DNA from: a virus
Length of the DNA: 64,000 nucleotides
Virus record (IMG/VR): IMGVR_UViG_3300025093_000018
Location: 16,991 to 80,990 of that record
Reading direction: 5' to 3' (one strand)
Shown here: positions 41,903 through 48,392 of the stretch, piece after piece
Layout: the number at the start of each line of letters is the position of its first letter
How positions within the stretch are numbered: position 1 is the stretch's first letter
The notes under the pieces: model-generated
Databases searched by the model: none
Told to the model about the DNA's origin: nothing
The model's input: only the letters and a program-made list of their open reading frames with translations
Position numbers and translations under genes: made by a program

Positions 41903-42115
41903 ATGAAAACATCGTTAAAAATATCCAAGAAACATTTACTGTACTTAATAGACCTATGTATAACATTATGTGGATACACAGTGACATTAGGCTTAGGTAA
42001 AATGAATGACAACCCTTACTACAAAAGCTATTACATATCTCTTCACAATAAGAAAGGACATACAATAGCTGAGTGCGGGAGAACTAATAAGTATAAACAA
42101 TTACTAAATAAATAA
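41903..42115 (+). CDS. 70-residue protein, unknown
   Basis: Basic, with a short hydrophobic stretch (LLYLIDLCITLCGYTVTLGL) that may be a membrane segment, followed by NPYYKSYYISLHNKKGH. It starts nine bases after the tetraloop hairpin. Four bases separate it from the next gene. Function unknown. Confidence 0.6.
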   Translation: MKTSLKISKKHLLYLIDLCITLCGYTVTLGLGKMNDNPYYKSYYISLHNKKGHTIAECGRTNKYKQLLNK

Positions 42116-42119
42116 AACA

Positions 42120-42677
42120 ATGAACAAAAAAGAAATAGTAACTATGCTACAATTTGCAGTAGACAATACTGCTGCAAGAAATCCTGCTTTGACTAAGGAC
42201 GTAGCGGACAGAATTTACAGTCTAATTAATGATGACTATATGGAGCCAAACTATAGTTCTGCTAGCCGGATTCTAAAGGTTAACATGTCTATGAACTTTG
42301 GTAGTATAGAAATCCAAACAGTTGATCATCTTGATCAAGATGGTGGTGATGTACGTGAGGGTGAAAGAGTAAGTGTTGAAGGAACAAGCACTGTTATCTA
42401 TTTTGGTGAAAAAGGTAAGAAAGGACCTGAACCATACAATAGACAAGGTGTGCAATACATACCACTACAGTGGTCAAGCCTTGAACTTGTAGATGAGAGA
42501 GAAGAGTGTGATGTGTATGCTACACTTCCTATGAAATGTAATACATCAATAGAAATAGGAAGGTTCAACTACAACGATCACTGGAATACAATAGAATTCA
42601 CTATAGTTGTTGAGCAATTTAATAAAGATGATTTCATCAATGAATTGTTCGAAATACTACAGTATTCTAACAAATAA
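42120..42677 (+). CDS. 185-residue protein, unknown
   Basis: Begins with a helix (KKEIVTMLQFAVDNTAARNP) and continues beta-rich (KVNMSMNFGSIEIQTVDHL, STVIYFGEKGKKGPEPYN, WNTIEFTIVVEQFNKDDF). The message shares a leader with the 70-residue gene. No catalytic pattern is seen. Confidence 0.6.
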   Translation: MNKKEIVTMLQFAVDNTAARNPALTKDVADRIYSLINDDYMEPNYSSASRILKVNMSMNFGSIEIQTVDHLDQDGGDVREGERVSVEGTSTVIYFGEKGKKGPEPYNRQGVQYIPLQWSSLELVDEREECDVYATLPMKCNTSIEIGRFNYNDHWNTIEFTIVVEQFNKDDFINELFEILQYSNK

Positions 42678-42687
42678 AATAAGTAGG

Positions 42688-42720
42688 GCAAGGTAATCTT
42701 ATCACTACCTTGCTCTATTT
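42688..42720 (+). terminator. Terminator with TAATCTT in the loop
   Basis: GGGCAAGGTA, loop ATCTTATCAC, TACCTTGCTC then TATTTT. Ends the 41903-42677 transcript. Confidence 0.8.
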
Positions 42721-42740
42721 TAACCTTTAATTAATAAAAT

Positions 42741-42752
42741 CCTAGAAATAGG
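42741..42752 (+). promoter_or_regulatory. CCTA-GAAA-TAGG leader hairpin, copy 2
   Basis: CCTAGAAATAGG then TAATATAAAATG, starting the gene at 42762. Relative to copy 1 both sides of the closing pair changed (G-C to A-T), preserving the stem. Confidence 0.65.
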
Positions 42753-42761
42753 TAATATAAA

Positions 42762-42875
42762 ATGAAAAAGTTATTAAGTAAAATCGTAAGTCTCCTAGTA
42801 ATGACACCTAGAGAGAACAGATTGGTAAGAGTGTCAGCGTTAATGATAACAGGTCATAGACCACAAAACAAATAG
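42762..42875 (+). CDS. 37-residue basic protein, unknown
   Basis: A short gene with the same leader hairpin and start context as its neighbours, ending two bases before the next start. The product begins KKLLSKIVSLLVMTPRENR. It is basic with an amphipathic N-terminus. Conserved context supports translation. Confidence 0.55.
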   Translation: MKKLLSKIVSLLVMTPRENRLVRVSALMITGHRPQNK

Positions 42876-42877
42876 TT

Positions 42878-43333
42878 ATGTTGGTAGAGATAATAAAAGA
42901 TGACGAAGGATGTCCAATCCTTTTAGAAGATGGTAAGAGGGTAGATTCTCATACTATAGCAACTAGTAGAGGGGATTACATAGGTAAATCAGCTTATATG
43001 TTATTCCGAAGATATGGGTGGGGATGTAAAGGTAAACTTACAGGTCCTGCTGAGGATTGTAAAGAAATAGATGCTGAATTACATGAAAAGTATTTCACTA
43101 TTAATGGTGAAGATGCTTCTAAGTATGTTATTCATTTACCTCCGAGTTTAGCTAATTTAAATTGTAGAATAGCTAGATTGCATGGGTATGAGTATTATAA
43201 AGAGTTAATTAAAGCTGGATTTACAGAGTATTTCTCAGCTACTACTGCTTATAACTACGGACTACTGCTTGCAAACCCGGATAAAGAAGAAATCTTCGAC
43301 ATCTTAGGTATAAAATCAAAAACTAATTATTAA
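42878..43333 (+). CDS. 151-residue protein, unknown
   Basis: Soluble protein with DDEGCPILLEDGKRVDSHTI at the start and IHLPPSLANLNCRIARLHGY plus EYYKELIKAGFTEYF later. It is cotranscribed with the 37-residue gene. No family is recognised. Confidence 0.6.
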   Translation: MLVEIIKDDEGCPILLEDGKRVDSHTIATSRGDYIGKSAYMLFRRYGWGCKGKLTGPAEDCKEIDAELHEKYFTINGEDASKYVIHLPPSLANLNCRIARLHGYEYYKELIKAGFTEYFSATTAYNYGLLLANPDKEEIFDILGIKSKTNY

Positions 43334-43343
43334 TTAATAAAGT

Positions 43344-43394
43344 CCTGGAAACAGGCAATAAAAGCAAGGTAATCTTACGGGACTGCCTTGCTTT
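43344..43394 (+). promoter_or_regulatory. Tetraloop hairpin copy 3 followed by a terminator with TAATCTT loop
   Basis: CCTGGAAACAGG (43344-43355) is followed directly by AAAAGCAAGG, a loop containing TAATCTTACGGG, and CCTTGCTTTT. Here the leader element is not next to an ATG, so a gene may have been lost between the two elements. Confidence 0.6.
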
Positions 43395-43424
43395 TATTAA
43401 GTGTCTAATTTAAAATGAAACAAA

Positions 43425-43640
43425 ATGATAGCACGTATCAACGGTATCGTCATGCCGGTAGTATTTGATGGCGAAAACATAGTAATAGCTCTTGACCCTT
43501 CAATTGAGGGTGACGACCAAAGAGTGAGTATTAACAAGGCAGAGAACGAGGTCGTGTTCACTGAAAACACTCGTTTAACAAAACGACCAAAGAGACGACG
43601 CATGAAGCGAAGTCCTATTAACCTAAGCAGAATAAAATGA
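43425..43640 (+). CDS. 71-residue basic protein, unknown
   Basis: Begins ARINGIVMPVVFDGENIVIA and ends with a very basic tail (TKRPKRRRMKRSPINL). A small beta domain with a nucleic-acid-binding tail would fit. It overlaps the next gene start by four bases. Codons CGA and GAG are commoner than in nearby genes. Confidence 0.6.
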   Translation: MIARINGIVMPVVFDGENIVIALDPSIEGDDQRVSINKAENEVVFTENTRLTKRPKRRRMKRSPINLSRIK

Positions 43641-44068
43641 AAAGAACATTTGCTCCGCTTGTCCTAATGATGATATTCTCGTTGGGACTAGCACTGACCT
43701 CTGTATGTCAGTCCAAAACTGCAGAAGCTAAAGTAGCTGAAACAGCTGTATTTGATTACGATTTAAATCGCTACTTGAGTAGTAAAAACGGTGAGGTGGA
43801 TAACCACTACACCGAAGCTGTAATCACTAAAAAGAATAACCTAATGACTTTCAAGATGAAAGTAGGAAAGGATTCTGTACATACAGCTGTATACAAGATC
43901 GTTGAACGAAAGCAGGGTCATCGAGTAATTTTAGCCAAACGTGTTGACACTAAGGCTAAGATAAAGATAATTCAGCGGAAGCACGAGCTCGAAGTACTAT
44001 GTGACTTTAACCGGAAACATAATAGATTCGATGGTGCTATTATATTTACCGATCTTGAATTTAAATAA
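43637..44068 (+). CDS. Exported small protein
   Basis: 143 residues with a signal peptide (KRTFAPLVLMMIFSLGLALT, then SVCQS). The cleavage site may be signal peptidase I or, via LTSVC, a weak lipobox. The mature part is beta-rich and basic (RHELEV-type strands; GAIIFTDLEF at the end). One of several exported products of this half. Confidence 0.65.
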   Translation: MKRTFAPLVLMMIFSLGLALTSVCQSKTAEAKVAETAVFDYDLNRYLSSKNGEVDNHYTEAVITKKNNLMTFKMKVGKDSVHTAVYKIVERKQGHRVILAKRVDTKAKIKIIQRKHELEVLCDFNRKHNRFDGAIIFTDLEFK

Positions 44069-44070
44069 TG

Positions 44071-44103
44071 TTTAACCGGGGATCATTTCGGTGGTCCCCA
44101 TAT
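44071..44103 (+). terminator. Hairpin after 43637-44068
   Basis: GGGGAT, loop CATTTCGGTG, GTCCCC then an AT-rich stretch. Placed between the stop and the ATG at 44116, it argues against a start at 44068. Confidence 0.65.
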
Positions 44104-44115
44104 TATTTGTCAATC

Positions 44116-44268
44116 ATGAAAGGATTAACAAAAGAAGAGTTTGAAACAGAGTATATAGCAATAGCTAATACAAACTTCAACTCTAAACCCTGGAAGATAA
44201 TCGTCCGGGCCCTCGCTCAAAAAGCTATACAGAGCTCAATGGTTGGGGACAAACTAGACAGTAAATAA
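44116..44268 (+). CDS. 50-residue protein, unknown
   Basis: Starts at 44116 (KGLTKEEFETEYIAIANTNF) after the terminator-like hairpin; an in-frame ATG at 44068 would place that hairpin inside the gene. The product is helical (WKIIVRALAQKAIQSSM). It is followed by TAATCTT. Unknown function. Confidence 0.55.
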   Translation: MKGLTKEEFETEYIAIANTNFNSKPWKIIVRALAQKAIQSSMVGDKLDSK

Positions 44269-44322
44269 TCTTACTGTCAACCCAGCTTTAATTAAGTCAA
44301 TCAATTGTTTAACTAATAAAGT

Positions 44323-44334
44323 CCTAGAAATAGG
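44323..44334 (+). promoter_or_regulatory. CCTA-GAAA-TAGG leader hairpin, copy 4
   Basis: CCTAGAAATAGG then CATTTTTACTATG, starting the gene at 44345. Preceded by the same TAATAAAGT sequence as copy 3. Confidence 0.65.
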
Positions 44335-44344
44335 CATTTTTACT

Positions 44345-44830
44345 ATGAGTAAAATCAAGTATTCCAAGAAGAGGTTAACCTCTCAAGCGAGATTGAAGAA
44401 CTTCATCTCGAAAATTATCCCTGTAGGGACAGTGTTAATGGTTACTGACCTTATGAAGGGTCACTACGAAGACAACGACGGAAACGAAGTTGCCAACGAT
44501 GTGATTCTTTGTCAGGATCCTGATGGTCAAATTCTTAAATTGTCAGTTCGTGAGTTCATGAAGATGACAGTGAAGGATGGTGAGCACTATCAGGGTGAGT
44601 CTGACAACGATGATATCTTCTTACCTGAGAAGATTGAAATTGTTGCTAGTGAGGACCGAAAAGGTAAGGGCGAGGATGAACCTCGGTACCCTACTTACGC
44701 GTACAATGGTGCGCAAGAGTTCATCGACTCTAAAGGTCAGCTTGATTACGTTGAAACCGTGATTAAGTCTGGGCTAAGAGAAGATAACCCTTTCGACCCA
44801 CTTCAGAACTACACTGTAGTATTGTCGTAA
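44345..44830 (+). CDS. Tandem paralogue A, 161 residues, unknown
   Basis: Clearly homologous to the next gene: both start MSxxKYSKKR, have PGTVL or VGTVL near residue 30, QDPDGQ/RDADGQ near 60, DIFLPEKI/EIFLPESI near 98, a YPTxAYN motif and end EDNxFxPxQNYTV. The fold appears beta-rich. Codon use (GAG, GTG, CGA, TAC) is distinctly less AT-biased than in the paralogue, suggesting a different history. Function unknown. Confidence 0.75.
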   Translation: MSKIKYSKKRLTSQARLKNFISKIIPVGTVLMVTDLMKGHYEDNDGNEVANDVILCQDPDGQILKLSVREFMKMTVKDGEHYQGESDNDDIFLPEKIEIVASEDRKGKGEDEPRYPTYAYNGAQEFIDSKGQLDYVETVIKSGLREDNPFDPLQNYTVVLS

Positions 44831-44837
44831 GACTTAT

Positions 44838-44872
44838 AGCATCTCCGGCTAACCACCGGGGGTGCTTTTAAA
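44838..44872 (+). terminator. Terminator after paralogue A
   Basis: AGCATCTCCGG, loop CTAACCA, CCGGGGGTGCT, then TTTT. Confidence 0.85.
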
Positions 44873-44893
44873 AAATTTTGCCAGTAAAAAATT

Positions 44894-44929
44894 TAATCTT
44901 CCGATCGACTACATAATCTTCCAATCGAC
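44894..44929 (+). repeat. Tandem TAATCTTCCRATCGAC repeat
   Basis: Two 16-base copies (44894-44909 and 44914-44929) differ by one base with a 20-base period. They contain the TAATCTT word found after many stops here. Confidence 0.7.
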
Positions 44930-45013
44930 CCAGCTTTGCCGTAGGCGCGATGGATTGCAGTAGAAATCGATGTCGCATTAATTAAATTAATTTTATAATT
45001 AAAAATAAAAATT

Positions 45014-45505
45014 ATGTCAAGAGTAAAATATTCAAAGAAAAGAATGGTAGGTCAATCAAGAACTAGTAACTTGAAATACATGCAACCACTTAAACCTGGA
45101 ACTGTGTTGCACGTTGAAGATACCGTAGAAGGTAGCTTTATTGGACCAAATGGACAGGAAGTAATGAATGATACAATCTTATGTCGTGACGCTGATGGTC
45201 AAGCTATCAAAGTTCCTGTAAGAGAGTATGCAAAAATGGATATCGACGGACAACCTTGGGATTCTGAAGGTGATTCTGATGAAATCTTTTTGCCTGAAAG
45301 TATTACTATTATCTCATCTGAAGATAGAGTATATACTCCTCAAGGTGGAGAAGAGCAAAAGCTTTATCCAACATTCGCTTACAATGATGCAGAAGCATTT
45401 GTAGCATCTCAAGGTGGAATGGAATTTGATGACTTGGTGAAGTCAGGAGTTAAAGAAGATAACAACTTCGCTCCAGTGCAAAACTACACTGTACAAGTAA
45501 AATAA
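45014..45505 (+). CDS. Tandem paralogue B, 163 residues, unknown
   Basis: Second member of the pair described for 44345-44830, with the same motif order. It uses AGA, GAA, GTA and other AT-rich codons and looks codon-optimised (few rare codons), unlike copy A. A GGGGAG/CTCCCC terminator follows directly. Possibly abundant. Function unknown. Confidence 0.75.
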   Translation: MSRVKYSKKRMVGQSRTSNLKYMQPLKPGTVLHVEDTVEGSFIGPNGQEVMNDTILCRDADGQAIKVPVREYAKMDIDGQPWDSEGDSDEIFLPESITIISSEDRVYTPQGGEEQKLYPTFAYNDAEAFVASQGGMEFDDLVKSGVKEDNNFAPVQNYTVQVK

Positions 45506-45511
45506 TGTAAC

Positions 45512-45536
45512 ACGGGGAGGCTACTGACTCCCCTAT
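45512..45536 (+). terminator. Terminator after paralogue B
   Basis: GGGGAG, loop GCTACTGA (with edges), CTCCCC, then TATACA. The T run is weak. Confidence 0.7.
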
Positions 45537-45539
45537 ACA

Positions 45540-45868
45540 TATTAGATTCATACTTGAAGAAATCTTAAGTTGGTAGAACATAAATCCAATCTCTAAGTAG
45601 GTAAGAAATCATAGAAATGTCGCCTTAAAGAACATATTATTTGATAATTAGCCGAGTTTAATCACTTGAACTCTTAGGCTTGAATTATATAACCTTATAA
45701 CCCTTTGGTGGTATGGATCGAATCCAGTTATAAGGTCAATAACTATTACTTTTGGTAAATTGTTTATTAATCTGTTGACATAATGGCAGAAATTGCTACG
45801 TTTTAGATTGATAAATATTAGTTAGGTTGATTGACTGAAGGCTCCTGGGTAACACCGGGAGCTTTTTT
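45540..45868 (+). ncRNA. Candidate structured non-coding RNA with its own terminator
   Basis: About 330 bases with no supported ORF, between two terminators. It contains GAGTT/AACTC within GCC/GGC. It also has a perfect 10-bp stem ACCTTATAAC/GTTATAAGGT (about 45691-45735) enclosing a T-arm-like TGGA-TCGAA-TCCA. It ends in the strong terminator GCTCCTGG-GTAACA-CCGGGAGC plus six T (45841-45868). This looks like an independent small RNA gene of unknown class. Confidence 0.55.
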
Positions 45869-46029
45869 AATGACAATCTGGCGGGATTCGGGGGAAATGT
45901 CACCCTCTCAATTACCCATACAAGCCATTTTGACACATCTGTCAATCTGTCACTTAAATAAAAGTAATAATACTGCACGTCCTTGAGACTTGCTCTTAAA
46001 AAATTTAAACCAACAAAAACACTATAAAA
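45869..46029 (+). other. Leader region of the microprotein cluster
   Basis: No gene is supported. It holds near-palindromic TGACACATCTGTCA and precedes the 46030 start. Promoters for the microprotein genes are probably here, but no clear box is seen. Confidence 0.35.
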
Positions 46030-46188
46030 ATGAACTTAATTAAAGGAATTTGGACCCTATTTCTTATCAGTTTAATACTATTTTTATGGTGGATAGGTGG
46101 TTGGTTATTTTGGGCCGTATGTATAACAGCTAGTTTTATGTTAGCGTTATTCTTTGTAATAATATATTTATTAAACGAAAATAAATAA
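46030..46188 (+). CDS. 52-residue membrane microprotein
   Basis: Almost entirely hydrophobic: ISLILFLWWIGGWLFWAV and ITASFMLALFFVIIYLL predict two membrane helices. It starts in an AAAAATG context and ends two bases before the next gene. Holin-like size, but nothing specific supports holin function. Confidence 0.65.
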   Translation: MNLIKGIWTLFLISLILFLWWIGGWLFWAVCITASFMLALFFVIIYLLNENK

Positions 46189-46190
46189 TC

Positions 46191-46430
46191 ATGAAAAGAC
46201 CTAGACTAAAAAATGGTTCACAAATAAACTTAGACTCATTTGTCTTAACAATGGACCAACCAAAAGAAGAGTATAAAAAACCGGATACACTCTGTAAGAT
46301 CACAGTAGAGAATATCCGTGAGACCAGAGCTCGACGAATTGCTAATAAATTTATTCCAATATTTTTATCAGAAGCTCGTAAGATTGCTGGACCTAGAAGA
46401 ATCCTTGAAAACCTTAATTATGATTTTTGA
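46191..46430 (+). CDS. 79-residue basic protein, unknown
   Basis: Basic protein (KRPRLKNGSQINLDSFVLTM, NIRETRARRIANKFIPIFLS). It follows the membrane microprotein after two bases and overlaps the next start by 11 bases. Unknown function. Confidence 0.6.
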   Translation: MKRPRLKNGSQINLDSFVLTMDQPKEEYKKPDTLCKITVENIRETRARRIANKFIPIFLSEARKIAGPRRILENLNYDF

Positions 46431-46560
46431 AGATAATTCTAAACAAAAACCAGTGAAACGCTGGGCAAACGCATTGCTTTCCGCAGTAGTATTTGTGATC
46501 GTGTGGTTAGCATTTTGGTGGTGTGTTAATTCAATTATTTGGTTAATATCATTACTATAA
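46420..46560 (+). CDS. 46-residue membrane microprotein
   Basis: Starts at 46420, overlapping the previous gene by 11 bases. It has a polar N-terminus (IFEDNSKQKPVKRW) and one membrane helix (LLSAVVFVIVWLAFWWCV) plus a hydrophobic end. An in-frame ATG far upstream is less likely because it would overlap the 79-residue gene completely. Confidence 0.6.
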   Translation: MIFEDNSKQKPVKRWANALLSAVVFVIVWLAFWWCVNSIIWLISLL

Positions 46561-46629
46561 AGATCGATAAGATGCCCAAGCATGTAAACGCCCTGGTATA
46601 TGAGATCTGTAACTATTAAATAAACTATT

Positions 46630-46725
46630 ATGAAAACATTAATTGCATATTATATAGGCTTAGGCATAGGTTGGTTAATGTTTCATCCTGATAGTCCATT
46701 TAATAAAACTAAAACTAAAACTTAG
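46630..46725 (+). CDS. 31-residue membrane microprotein
   Basis: KTLIAYYIGLGIGWLMFHPD is a short membrane or amphipathic helix, followed by a Lys/Thr tail. It starts in a TATTATG context within a cluster of similar microproteins. Confidence 0.5.
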   Translation: MKTLIAYYIGLGIGWLMFHPDSPFNKTKTKT

Positions 46726-46779
46726 TAAGACAAACCAATTTCATGCAAAGAAATGGTAGACTAATAACGGGTAGAATAA

Positions 46780-46838
46780 GATCCAAAGTTATTAATCTTT
46801 ACTCAAATTACGAGACTACGGCGAAGCCGTATCTCTTC
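46780..46838 (+). other. Hairpins between microprotein genes
   Basis: GTTATTAATCTTTACTC carries the TAATCTT word and pairs back to TAATAAC (46761-46767). GAGACTACGGC-GAA-GCCGTATCTC follows and shares the GGCGAAGCC core with the hairpin at 39345. Confidence 0.5.
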
Positions 46839-46879
46839 ATGTGCTTGCCCAGCACTTTAATGAACTAGTAGATAAATAA

Positions 46880-47005
46880 ATGAGTAGTTATAAGAGACAA
46901 GCGGAGAAATTCGCTTTAAGGCACCTGTACTCCCAGGTTAAGAAAACAGCCGTAAACATTATTGAACTTAAGGTAGTAATAAAAGGAGAACCCTACCAGT
47001 CTTAG
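46880..47005 (+). CDS. 41-residue basic protein, unknown
   Basis: SSYKRQAEKFALRHLYSQVK begins a basic amphipathic helix, ending VVIKGEPYQS. It begins right after a TAAATAA stretch. Codon use matches neighbours. Small and unproven. Confidence 0.45.
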   Translation: MSSYKRQAEKFALRHLYSQVKKTAVNIIELKVVIKGEPYQS

Positions 47006-47188
47006 AAGTTCTTCTCATTTATTTTGATAAAAATACTATAGTAAACAACTGACACAAAAGTAACCCAGTAATGATTGGTCATACAATAAGATAACAGGTA
47101 ATGCTGATAAACGATATTTAATATTGAGGCGGGTTTCAATCTGAGTGTAACATGAAGTTGTATTATTAACTTAACTAAAACTAATATT

Positions 47189-47386
47189 ATGATAGCAATT
47201 TTTATATTATCCGCTTTAGGATGGTTATTTAATGCCATCGGAAATGAAGATGAATTAAATTTAGCTATGTCAGCTATACTATGTATTTCAGCTTGGAATA
47301 TATGTACATTATGGTTAGCAATAACTATTTTATGTATTGTATGTATAGTCGATATAATTAAATTTCTAGTTATCAAATTTTACTAA
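47189..47386 (+). CDS. 65-residue membrane protein
   Basis: Two or three hydrophobic helices (IAIFILSALGWLFNAIG, MSAILCISAWNICTLWLAIT, ILCIVCIVDIIKFLVI). It starts in AATATTATG context. Unknown function; may be part of an envelope-modifying set with neighbours. Confidence 0.6.
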   Translation: MIAIFILSALGWLFNAIGNEDELNLAMSAILCISAWNICTLWLAITILCIVCIVDIIKFLVIKFY

Positions 47387-47408
47387 TTTTTAACTAAAAT
47401 TAAATAAA

Positions 47409-47795
47409 ATGAAAAACTTAATTTTATTCATGTTAACCTTCTTACTATCAGTAGGGTTATATGCACAGAACAAAACAAATCCTTTAAACGGTAGATTTAT
47501 ATCTCCTGAAAAAGGTACCATTGAAATATTTGCTAGTGATAAAACAATTGTTACTAGTCCACATGATGTAAATCAAGAAATTATTACTCATGTAGTACAT
47601 AAAATTAAAAGTTTAAATCAAATAACTTATGTAGAAACTATTGATGGTTTATTATTTATTTTTCTTACCGGTAATTATAATACTGATGTTTGGATAGGAC
47701 CTGGACAAATAGAAGAAAATGAAATAGATTTTATGGAAGTCGCTGGTATAGAATATGAGCGAGTCAAACATAAAAGATACGAAGGGATTAGATGA
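47409..47795 (+). CDS. Secreted protein, 128 residues
   Basis: N-terminal signal peptide KNLILFMLTFLLSVGLYAQ, the YAQ end being typical of Flavobacteriia. The mature domain is beta-rich (GRFISPEKGTIEIFASDKT, ETIDGLLFIFLTGNYNTD). Layout resembles the secreted protein at 51842-52216 (both of about 105 mature residues with INxLN-type repeats), so they may be distant paralogues. Exported, unknown function. Confidence 0.65.
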   Translation: MKNLILFMLTFLLSVGLYAQNKTNPLNGRFISPEKGTIEIFASDKTIVTSPHDVNQEIITHVVHKIKSLNQITYVETIDGLLFIFLTGNYNTDVWIGPGQIEENEIDFMEVAGIEYERVKHKRYEGIR

Positions 47796-47867
47796 TCTTT
47801 CATTTTATTAATTAGGCGTTAATAATTTAAATTCCTGTGAAACTAAATAAACTTAGCATGCTTGATG

Positions 47868-47905
47868 CCGAATTCACGTTCGTATATAACGTGCCAGGAA
47901 TTTTT
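47868..47905 (+). promoter_or_regulatory. Leader hairpin before 47919
   Basis: CACGTT, loop CGTATAT, AACGTG: a perfect 6-bp stem located about 20 bases upstream of the start. Confidence 0.5.
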
Positions 47906-47918
47906 AAAAAATTTTATT

Positions 47919-48314
47919 ATGAGGAAAGTAGAATCTAATCGATGGGAAACTTGGTTAATAATGAGTATAGCATTATTATTTTTAATAATATCTTTACCAT
48001 TATTATCAGCATTTTATTTAATGCCAGCATTATCATTTTTTCTTTTAAGTATAACTTTATTTATAACTTGTTATAAATTTGATCCTCAATGGTTTGATTG
48101 GGATATACAAGAAGAAAAAAAGATAAAAGTAAATGATCCTAATTTTCCTGTTGATCACCCAATTAATAAGCCTTTAAAAGCTGTTAATAAAATGACTCCA
48201 GTTAAAATGAGAGATCCTGAAAGATACATAAAATTTGTTCCACTTTGCAGGAAGAGAACTTTTAAGGAAAAGGTAATTTATTATTTTGAAAAAGCTCGTG
48301 ACTGGTTTAATTAA
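47919..48314 (+). CDS. Membrane protein, 131 residues
   Basis: Start chosen at 47919 (RKVESNRWETWLIMS) after an AT-rich leader, not the in-frame ATG at 47862 which would include a leader hairpin. Two membrane helices (IALLFLIISLPLLSAFYLM, LSFFLLSITLFITCYKF) precede a basic cytoplasmic part (IKKVND-like, CRKRTFKEKVIYYFEKARDW). Unknown function. Confidence 0.6.
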   Translation: MRKVESNRWETWLIMSIALLFLIISLPLLSAFYLMPALSFFLLSITLFITCYKFDPQWFDWDIQEEKKIKVNDPNFPVDHPINKPLKAVNKMTPVKMRDPERYIKFVPLCRKRTFKEKVIYYFEKARDWFN

Positions 48315-48372
48315 ATTAATAATTATAATTATTGAATTTAGATAATAATCTTTTTACAGTCACGACTTTTTT
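48296..48372 (+). terminator. Long-range terminator stem after 47919-48314
   Basis: TCGTGACTG at the gene end pairs with CAGTCACGA before a six-T run; the loop holds the stop codon and TAATCTT. Confidence 0.6.
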
Positions 48373-48392
48373 AACCTTAAACTTTATTTATT

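Noticed and set aside
44068-44115. Start of the 50-residue protein at 44068
   Set aside because: The segment contains a GGGGAT/GTCCCC terminator-like hairpin, so the ATG at 44116 is preferred.
45690-45735. A true tRNA around TGGATCGAATCCA
   Set aside because: Only a 10-bp stem and one T-arm-like hairpin exist; D and anticodon arms are missing.
46561-46629. Twister-type motif in GATGCCCAAGCATG
   Set aside because: CCCAAGC resembles a twister loop, but the partner loop and flanking stems are absent.
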